Shown piece after piece: positions 56,858 to 64,000 of a stretch of DNA of 64,000 nt. Origin of the DNA: Acanthosoma haemorrhoidale (lineage: Eukaryota; Arthropoda; Insecta; Hemiptera; Acanthosomatidae); contig OV884014.1 in assembly GCA_930367205.1 (NCBI GenBank), forward strand, positions 112,667,138 to 112,731,137, in the 5' to 3' direction. A model generated the notes under the pieces. That model was given only the letters and a program-made list of their open reading frames with translations. It was not told the DNA's origin and did not search any database. Numbering within the stretch: position 1 is the stretch's first letter; every line of letters starts with the position of its first letter. Both the position numbers and the translations under genes were made by a program.

Positions 56858-56891
56858 GTATGAAACTTTTCAACAGTTGAGGGCAGTTTGA
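56858..56891 (+). other. Micro-exon-like cassette B (34 nt)
   Basis: A T-rich tract ending ATGTTGCAG, 34 nt, then GTAAGC. Sequence resembles cassette A at 5571-5606, including GTTGCAGGTATGAA and the upstream ATGCATA and A8TT.TCAA words. One phase reads YETFQQLRAV before a stop, aligned codon by codon with YERFHYLSAF of cassette A. The 2-nt length difference argues against strict coding homology. Confidence 0.25.
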
Positions 56892-56899
56892 GTAAGCTA

Positions 56900-57490
56900 A
56901 GTTCATTTGCTAAAATAATGTTAATCGTATATAAAATTATACGGCTCTACTACACACGCCAATATTAGAATAATTAATATTTTCTACTCCGTCTGGTGTT
57001 TTATTGAGCATAGCAATAATGGTTTAATACCTACAGCAGTTAATATGTAACTTGTGCAGGCTGTGCGTGTGTCATATGGTGATTCACTAAGCTATAGGAG
57101 AGTTCTAGAACTTGCCTTAGGGAGCTGAGCTTAGTTGTTGACAGTTTAGAAGTTCTCTCTTATTGTAAAGTCCTGTATTAAATCTATCAGACGAATACAA
57201 ATATTACATATATTCAGGTAGTTTATATTTAGTGTTCTCTGGCACATCCATTATTACTCCATTATTATGTCAACTTTAAAGATCTGACACTTTTATAGCA
57301 TGAAACTAGGACAGGACTTGTCGCTCCATGGCTTTAATAATTTATATTCGGGCGTTTACTCTGGCCACCCATCATCCTCAAGAGCACGAAGGACATAATC
57401 AGCAATATCTGTGAAACCTATATATATTTATATATATTAATATTTATACGTTCAAGATAATTAACAGTGGTTAAACCAGTGAAACTTTAT
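56900..57490. other. AT-rich stretch
   Basis: Nothing recognised apart from a TA-rich run (57420-57445). Confidence 0.35.
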
Positions 57491-57495
57491 TTGTC

Positions 57496-57776
57496 CCCCA
57501 GCGACTGAGGCTTATGAGGAAGCAATAACTGCCTTATGCCTAAGGAGTATTTATCTTTTTAAGATAGCGATAGTAGGGGTAGCAGGAAATGGCGCAGCTA
57601 GAAAAGGTCGAAGGAGCCAATTATTTAGAATAGAGGTCTGGGAAGGGAAGATAAGTTACTAATAAAATAAGATAAGATAATTATAATAGGGCTGGTTATT
57701 ATAAGTTTTGAGTCCTTATGATGCTACTGATAAACATACCATTTGGTATTAATAAGATTATATATATGACATAACT
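57496..57776 (+). repeat. Interspersed repeat R, copy 2
   Basis: Second copy of 6489-6767, same orientation, with small indels. No internal coding sequence. Confidence 0.65.
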
Positions 57777-57779
57777 GAT

Positions 57780-58800
57780 GATTATTTTGTTCCTAAAACG
57801 GAAATGACAAGAAATGAAATGTTTACATGTTCTTACTATCCCCGATGAGATTGTAGTAATATTTCATTGTGACCTCCTGTAAGATTACGTTCCAAAGTTA
57901 TCTGGACAATTACAATTGTTGAATTGTAAGATCATGACTCACGGCTATAAAGATAAATTATTATGTATTCTAGATATGATTTTTGTTAAATACATTTCCT
58001 CTAAAGAAAGCCTGAGCAAACTTGGTATAGTCATTTCTGAAATATATGGCAGGAAAGATATATGGAGGATCCGCTGGCTGCCTGCCAAGCCCCATGACGC
58101 CACATCCTATCTCGAGGGGGGGGGGATGTATCCGAGATATCAATAGAGATAACTTATCTTTATCCGAGATTTTATTTTAACCATACAGGAATACTATGGA
58201 TTTGTTATTATCATAAATTTAAGTGTAACAGTTCTCTGACCTGTAACAGTCTGGTCTTATTGTTCTCTGAGTCACGTTATGCATACCCCTAGGAGAAATC
58301 CTTGAACTATCCACTGCGCAGTCGAATCTTAAAGACATTTCCAGAGGTGGACCGTGGAATCCGATTGGAAAAAAATGAGTATATAAATAAAAATAAACAG
58401 GTGAGTCCTGTGATTTTATAACGTCATGTCCAGTGAATTTTTTAGCCGATTTTATTAAAACTTACGAAAGTGAACCGTGTCTATGGCACAGTAATTATGC
58501 TCAAAATATTATCTCGGTAGCTACTGGGAACACTGAAGGAAATTCAGCGGAAAGCCATAAAGAAAACGCCATAACCCAACTAAATAAAAAATATTAATAT
58601 AATGGTGTAGGTAAGCAATGAAGCCAAGACTGTAATAAAATAGAAAAAAGGATAAAGTCCTTATTAGAAAACTGGGGGGGAGGTACATTTTGCAATAAGG
58701 TTTTGTTACTCCATTGCCTCAAGTTGTTTTTACATTTAGCCGATTCGGATTTGATTGATTTACAATCTGATGATTAATTGTAGTGATTATAGCACTATTA
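57780..58800. other. Unannotated stretch
   Basis: The plus-strand frame 57916-58146 includes SKESLSKLGIVISEIYGRKD, mildly coding-like, but no family is recognised. No repeat match. Confidence 0.3.
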
Positions 58801-58806
58801 ATAAAT

Positions 58807-59585
58807 ATGTGTGTAGTGACCGCTAACTATTATCTTATGTATATAAGATATAAATATTGTAAACAATAAAAGATGCAGCTGCAAAAAACTAGTTAGAGGC
58901 TGGAAGGGTAGAGCAAGTAGTCCTGGGTCACTGCCGAGAACAAAGCGCCACCGCAAACTGATATATCATTGGCCACTAATGAGCCACCGCTGAGTATCAG
59001 TAGGACCGGATTTTGGCCTGTAAATCATTCTAACAACGGCTCTCTAACTGGTGGACCTGCAGCTGCACTGATGTTTCTAGATTTGGCCTTCTCATTTATG
59101 AAAACCTCTGGACCTCTCTTCCTAACCTCGCTATGTTTTAGTCCGGCCTTGTCAGACCCCACACTCCCTAGTGGGATTCTCTGCCTTCGTCTCGCTAAAA
59201 CTAGCAGCTCCTTGGGAGAGACCTCTCCCTAGTGGACAACGATCACATGGCCCTACAAATTTAGCGAGTAGTGTCTCCCACGGCAATCCAGTCTGCCTCT
59301 CCAGTTCACACTCGCCTTTGTGATTAGGACGGTTTTCGCCTACCCTCTGAATGAGAAGGGACATATTCATTCCAAGACCACGTAAACTACCTACACTACT
59401 AACCCTATACCTCTTCTCCTGAACATAGTGCACTGTCGAGGTACATACCTATCAAATATGGAGTCAGATAGTACAGTAGTAAGACCCGTCATGAAGCAAT
59501 TGTCCAGGTCATAGCCTAATCAAACCTCATTTCGTCACCAGGGCTAGGGTAACTAGGCACCCACTCGTGAAGACCTGACAATGTG
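58807..59585 (-). mobile_element. Solo LTR, copy 3, with 5-bp target-site duplication
   Basis: LTR 58812-59580 (769 bp), minus orientation, flanked by ATGTG at 58807-58811 and 59581-59585. It shares CATAGTGCACTGTCG, GGAGTCAGATA and CACCAGGGCTAGGG with copy 2, and the inverse with copy 1. It is longer than the others because it retains or gained a GC-rich middle (59000-59330). Frames inside it (58969-59232, 59152-59433) are not genes. Confidence 0.87.
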
Positions 59586-59589
59586 TAAG

Positions 59590-62040
59590 TTAAGTCCAGG
59601 CGCCGCTAGTGCCCAGCCTTAATCCCCAAACATATGTTATCTGTATATGTTTACAGGTAATACCTATAGATAGAGGTATCTTGGACTAAATAAAGCAGTA
59701 TTGTTATAACGTTCTACGTGTTCTTATTACCAACCTTTCTTAGCTTGTAATTCAATAAACATTAACTTGTATTAATCCAAATAATATAATAAAAAAAAAA
59801 ATTCAACAGAAATTGATTCACACAGTTGGAACGTTAGGAATCGATTGGATGATTGAATGTTGGTCGGAGACAATCTGACCCCTAGAGACCAGCCCTGACA
59901 GCTACTTCCGCTGTACAGAAGAGGAAGTGGTGTCCTTTGTTCCGCCCAGCCAATGGTATCGTGTTGCTCATCCGTCAATATATCTCTGCATATAGGTTAG
60001 GCGGCCATTTAACCGGGGTAACCAGTGTGGAGGTTACTCCAGACAATCACCTACAAAGAACTCAAATCCGATCTTATATCATTTATTTTAACTTAGCAAT
60101 ATATTGTTTCTTTGTTTTATATATACATATACATATGAGTGTGTCGATGAGTAATATTCTACATAAAGTCACTGGAAACAAGTAACTAAATTTCTGAGTA
60201 AAATAATCTCCAGATCTAAGGAATATACGGAGTAATAACATTATATGTATGAGCAAGCTCTAATAACTGCAAAACCTAACTGTTCAGCATTCGTCTACAT
60301 ACATTTGTCGAATAGGATATGACCTCATTCATACCATATATCCGGTTTCGACACTAAAAAATTACCCTAGAGGTAGACACACATATGCTATCTATCTGCA
60401 ATCCTGTAGCTAGATAACTCAAAGGTAACTTCGCTGAAAGGTACTGTTTCATAATAAATACGGTAGCTGTATTGTAAGTAACAGCTGAAGTGTTTCAGGA
60501 CTCATCGGGCAGTAGTTGTCATTAGTCACTAGCGCTTGTGAAAGATATGTCATTCAATAGAGGCGTACACTGATCAAAAGCCATTCTTTAACGCAAGTTT
60601 ATTTTAAAAGAAAAGTATAAAAAATTATCCGAACGAGGGTTTTCTTTGTTCTTGCGTTCATCTTAGTTCTGGGAGCTATATTTCCATTACGTGACTGTCC
60701 CATATCGAGGAAAGAATATTGACACAAAAGCGTGTAATTAATGCAAAAAAGTGGGCCAGGACTGGACTGTCAATAATATTGTCACTACCGCCGGCGAGGG
60801 CAAAGTACAAACTGAATTACCCGCCTCAACGTCAATATAGACCTTAGGGCATTTTACGCTGCGGTAGGAAGAGTTGGCTTCCGTTCTGCTGATGTCATTT
60901 TCCTCGCTAATGCAGATGACCTCAGAGGCCGGAAGCTTTCGGTCAGATTCAATTTGGCCCCTTCAAGGGCTCCAGTGCCGGCCTGTGTCAGCGAAGTTGA
61001 TCATTTTACATCCGGGTCCATTAGGGGCTGACAACTCGCCATTTTTTGAAATTTTCGTTTAGTTCAAGGCCTTTTCGAAAGTCAAAAATTAGGTCTACTG
61101 GGACGGATGTCTGGGTTCCCATAGCAGCCATGCTTATTTGTTGATTTCCGGCTATTAAATGACTAATTACTCTACTTTAAAACAGGCCAAGATATACTTT
61201 GTCACGCTATCTAGTCTTTGCTAAAAAATTACTTTGTTCATTATGAGTAGTAAAAAAACAACACAATTATAAAAAGTTCACAAATAATAATAGTTTATTT
61301 TATATCATTTCACTTAATATCATTTCAGGTCATTATTGTTTCTAGTGCATAGATTTGTCTATTTTAAATATTTCATAGTAACACAGGCCAAATTGTTTCC
61401 AGGCCACGAAATTAGTATCATACAAAGTAGTAAAAATAGGTACATAGTGATGAATTAATTTTTTTGCTAAAAATATTTTCAGTAACTAAATAATACAGAA
61501 CAAACTAAATAGACACTAAGATTACGATTGAACTATTACGAATAATATTTCATTAGTTAAAGGACTTTTGTGGAATTTAATCATTTTTCGACCTCTCAAA
61601 GTATATTTAAACCAAATATCCTTTACACGGAGTCTAAATGTCACAAAAAAAAAAAATAATAGATTTTAGCGAACTTGAATTGCAAAATTTGAAGAATTTC
61701 TTTTGAATTAAAAGGGCTCAGAAGTATTAAAACGGATCAGAGATGTGTAGATTTAATGAAAGCAGGAGATTTCTATTCACTGTATGCTTACTTTCAAAAA
61801 TAGTTTAGTGTGTAACATAATGAGGTACCAGGTTGAAGTCACACTATTTCATGTTTCTAGCAGGAAAAATGCTTCTTTAGATACTCAAACCACAATATTA
61901 CTGACAGTTTTAACGACATTTTGTTTTAATAATCACCATTTAAGTATTACATTAACATTTTGTATTATTAATACGTATGTTCAATGCTTTAAGTACATGA
62001 AAATATTTTTTATTTGTTAATTGTTCATTTATTTGCTTAC
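59590..62040. other. Unannotated, with GC-rich islands
   Basis: 59860-60060 and 60780-61070 are G+C-richer, single-copy in the window, and hold short frames (60874-61062 plus) without known domains. A CCAAT box lies near 59950. Elsewhere it is AT-rich and empty. Confidence 0.3.
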
Positions 62041-62047
62041 AATGTAG

Positions 62048-62668
62048 GACCTGTCGCTTCGTCTCAAACTGATGATATATAAATATGTCCTCCGGCCAGC
62101 TCTGCTGTTCGGTGTCCCGCTATTTACCCACTTGACTGACAATACAGCCAAATGTCTCCAACATTTCCAGAATGGGATCATGCGAAAAGTGGTCCGACAA
62201 ACCTCTCTCGAGAGGTTAAAGAACGCTGACCTGCACCCGTTGCATGATGTGTCGTCCGTGGGTGAGTTCATCCGCCGGAGACACATAAAGTTTTTTAACT
62301 GGTTGCAGCACCTAACCAACCCAGTGTTTAACACTATGACCCCACCACCCTTCCCGCACCGATGGCCACAGACTGTCGGGGAAAATTAAGGTTAAGGATT
62401 AGTATGTAAGTTAGTTTTATGTTTGATCAAAAAGGTGAGCCCCATCACCTTTATTAGTCAGTTTAGTCCAGTCACGTATAATGTGTATCATTATACTTGT
62501 TTATTCCATTATATAATTTTTATAAAATAACAAAACCTGTATAACCTAGTGACGCTACAACAAAAACAAAAATAATTTTTAAATAGATTCTCCTGACAAT
62601 CAATAATTTTATATAATTATCTGTAAATTATCTCATAGACCCTTTACTATGAGAAATAAAAAAGAAAG
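62048..62668 (+). mobile_element. Family-2 non-LTR retrotransposon, copy 2b
   Basis: The best family-2 copy: the ORF2 C-terminus to 62389, then a 3' UTR with the stem AAGGTGA/TCACCTT (62432-62438, 62445-62451) and the end CCTTTACTATGAGAAATAAA. Strongly 5'-truncated. Confidence 0.82.
62072..62389 (+). pseudogene. Family-2 ORF2 C-terminal fragment
   Basis: 105 codons open: IYKYVLRPALLFGVPLFTHL, AKCLQHFQNGIMRKVVRQTS, EFIRRRHIKFFNWLQHLTNP and MTPPPFPHRWPQTVGE. This is the region after the RT palm, similar in plan to family 3 (VLRP...YG.PLF) but clearly separate. No catalytic residues. Confidence 0.85.
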
Positions 62669-62671
62669 TTT

Positions 62672-63545
62672 TCAGCTTTTATAAAGAATTCAACGAAACC
62701 ATTAAAAAATGTCAATTTTGGATCTTAAATAGTGTTGAGAATTTATGCGAAAACAATTCGCAATACTCAAGTTTTAAAAGAAAAATTATAGTCAATAATT
62801 AAAACGAGCCCCCCCCCCCCCTCTTTAAAGTTAAGCCGTTTATTTTCACATTTTTTGCCGGAAGATTTTCTTTTATTTCTCTGCTGCTTTATTTTTTCGC
62901 CGACTGCGGTGGATTTACAGACCAGTGAAATGGTCGACCTGGAAAGATAATGGCGGCAACGGTCAGCGCTCTTCAGCCCCCCCCCCCCCGGCTGGAGTTC
63001 TCACTCGTTAACTAGTCATGGAATTCTTGCCATTGTCTTATTTATCATAGTTTATTTTTCCGTTTTTGAGATTATTATTCAATGCTATTTTAGAATAAGT
63101 TGCCGAACTTAAATTGTAAAGTTTTCTCATGGAAAATGTTATAATAAAATAACACAATATATCACGAATCTTAAAGCAATTTCTGAAATTATGCTGAGTA
63201 GGTTGAGGCTGAAAATACACAATTACCCAAAGCAGAAAAACAGATTTAAAAATTCGGTACCATTTCCATAATCGTACTTTAATTTTTCCTGAGTGATTGG
63301 CCAGAATCGTTTAAAGCATTGAAGCATTTCGTTCTACAGGATTTGATCCTTTGCCTCCGAATCCATCTTCACAATCTATCGGCAATTCAAGGAAACGCCT
63401 TTATGATTTCAAATTGTCATGGAGTTTGATAGGTATATGTAATGTGGAAGGGATGTTTAACTTAATCATAGATTAGTACCATTTAGTATTGTTTAATCAT
63501 TTCAAAATTATTCTGAATTTGGTTAAGAGAATGCACTAGATTAGG
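62672..63545. other. Unannotated; two 13-base C tracts
   Basis: C runs at 62809-62821 and 62977-62989 bracket a GC-richer patch (62870-63010). No gene recognised; the frame 63038-63220 is AT-rich and featureless. Confidence 0.35.
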
Positions 63546-63547
63546 TA

Positions 63548-64000
63548 TAGGGTGTCCCAGAATGAACGCAAGATTTGATTTAAATATAAAATACAGTTTT
63601 TAGTATTTTTGTTGTTATTTTTTTATTGAATTATAAAGTAAATAGGATAGGGTTATTTATGGAATAACACATCGGGCAAATGGCCTCCACGACTTTGCTA
63701 GCACATACGCACTCTTTTGTCGAAATTTTCCATGACCATTTGGCATAAATGTGGTTGAATTTCCTTGATGCAGCGTTGAATTTTCTCTTTTAATGCACGG
63801 ATGGATGTGGGCTTGTTGACATACATCCTTGACTTCAAATAACCCCATAAAAAGAAACCTAAAGGTGTTAAATCACACGATGTAGGGGGCACATTCTGAT
63901 CACAGAAACGAGAGAGTACACGACCTGGAAATGTCTTATGCAGTATTTGAATTGTTTCATGGGCTGTATGGCATGTGGCACCATCTTGTTAAAACTACAT
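63548..64000 (-). mobile_element. Tc1/mariner-like element, copy 2, cut by window edge
   Basis: The terminus GGGTGTCCCAG with TATA outside lies at about 63546-63550. The element runs leftward-terminal into the transposase and beyond the right edge of the window. Same family as 17360-17925, inverted. Confidence 0.85.
63620..64000 (-). pseudogene. Tc1/mariner-like transposase, partial, with stop
   Basis: Read from the window edge: QDGATCHTAHETIQILH, FPGRVLSRF, PPTSCDLTPLGFFLWGYLKS, QPHLCQMVMENFDKRVRMC, then TAG (63698-63700) where the 17 kb copy has CAG, and the remaining C-terminus QSRGGHLPDVL to a stop near 63655. A second stop lies at the extreme edge. Unlike copy 1 it keeps the Glu in MENF, so each copy is broken where the other is intact. 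Confidence 0.83.

Noticed and set aside
58969..59433. Frames inside the third LTR as genes
   Set aside because: They lie wholly within a solo LTR whose ends are fixed by its target duplication, and show no domain.

Overview
The window looks like nuclear DNA of an insect or a close arthropod relative. It is strongly AT-rich, has no bacterial-style gene packing and no long host reading frame, and is crowded with decayed transposable elements: APE-type non-LTR retrotransposons, mariner/Tc1-like transposons, solo LTRs, tRNA-derived SINEs and minisatellites. No host protein-coding gene can be assigned with confidence, so this is most likely intergenic or long-intron sequence. The species cannot be named from the sequence alone.

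Layout. 0-8 kb: a truncated non-LTR copy, a SINE tail, a solo LTR with perfect target-site duplication (3180-3789), a TATA+Inr core-promoter candidate (about 4213-4250), a micro-exon-like cassette (5571-5606) and a GC-rich patch with four CCAAT boxes (about 7680-7790). 8-18 kb: further non-LTR copies, a mariner relic inside a direct duplication, a 51-bp minisatellite (16191-17110) and a Tc1-like transposase pseudogene. 18-25 kb: a head-to-head SINE pair, family-2 non-LTR tail, a 74-bp satellite and more family-1 copies. 25.4-27.7 kb: the best preserved element, a family-1 copy with 713 uninterrupted codons of ORF2, flanked by an 11-bp duplication. 28-42 kb: more copies and relics, a 26-bp array, and a 739-bp mariner deletion derivative with TIRs and TA duplications (38315-39053). 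42-47 kb: a large inverted duplication (arms about 42970-43670 and 44340-45060) and a family-3 non-LTR relic. 51-56 kb: a nested block of family-2 tail, solo LTR, a long-TIR element enclosing a Tc1-like relic, and another deletion derivative with long TIRs. 56-64 kb: one more family-1 copy, the second micro-exon-like cassette, a third solo LTR, a third family-2 copy, and a second Tc1-like pseudogene running off the right edge.

How the parts relate. Family-1 copies are 5'-truncated and several are bounded by 10-14 bp duplications, the signature of target-primed reverse transcription. They end in AATAAAG followed by short GTT-rich tails rather than long poly(A). Family-2 copies share a conserved 3' stem-loop and an A-rich end. 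The DNA transposons keep N- and C-terminal transposase parts but have lost the catalytic core, so they could only have moved with enzyme supplied elsewhere. Annotation rests on translated motifs, repeat comparison inside the window and duplication signatures; no database search was available.
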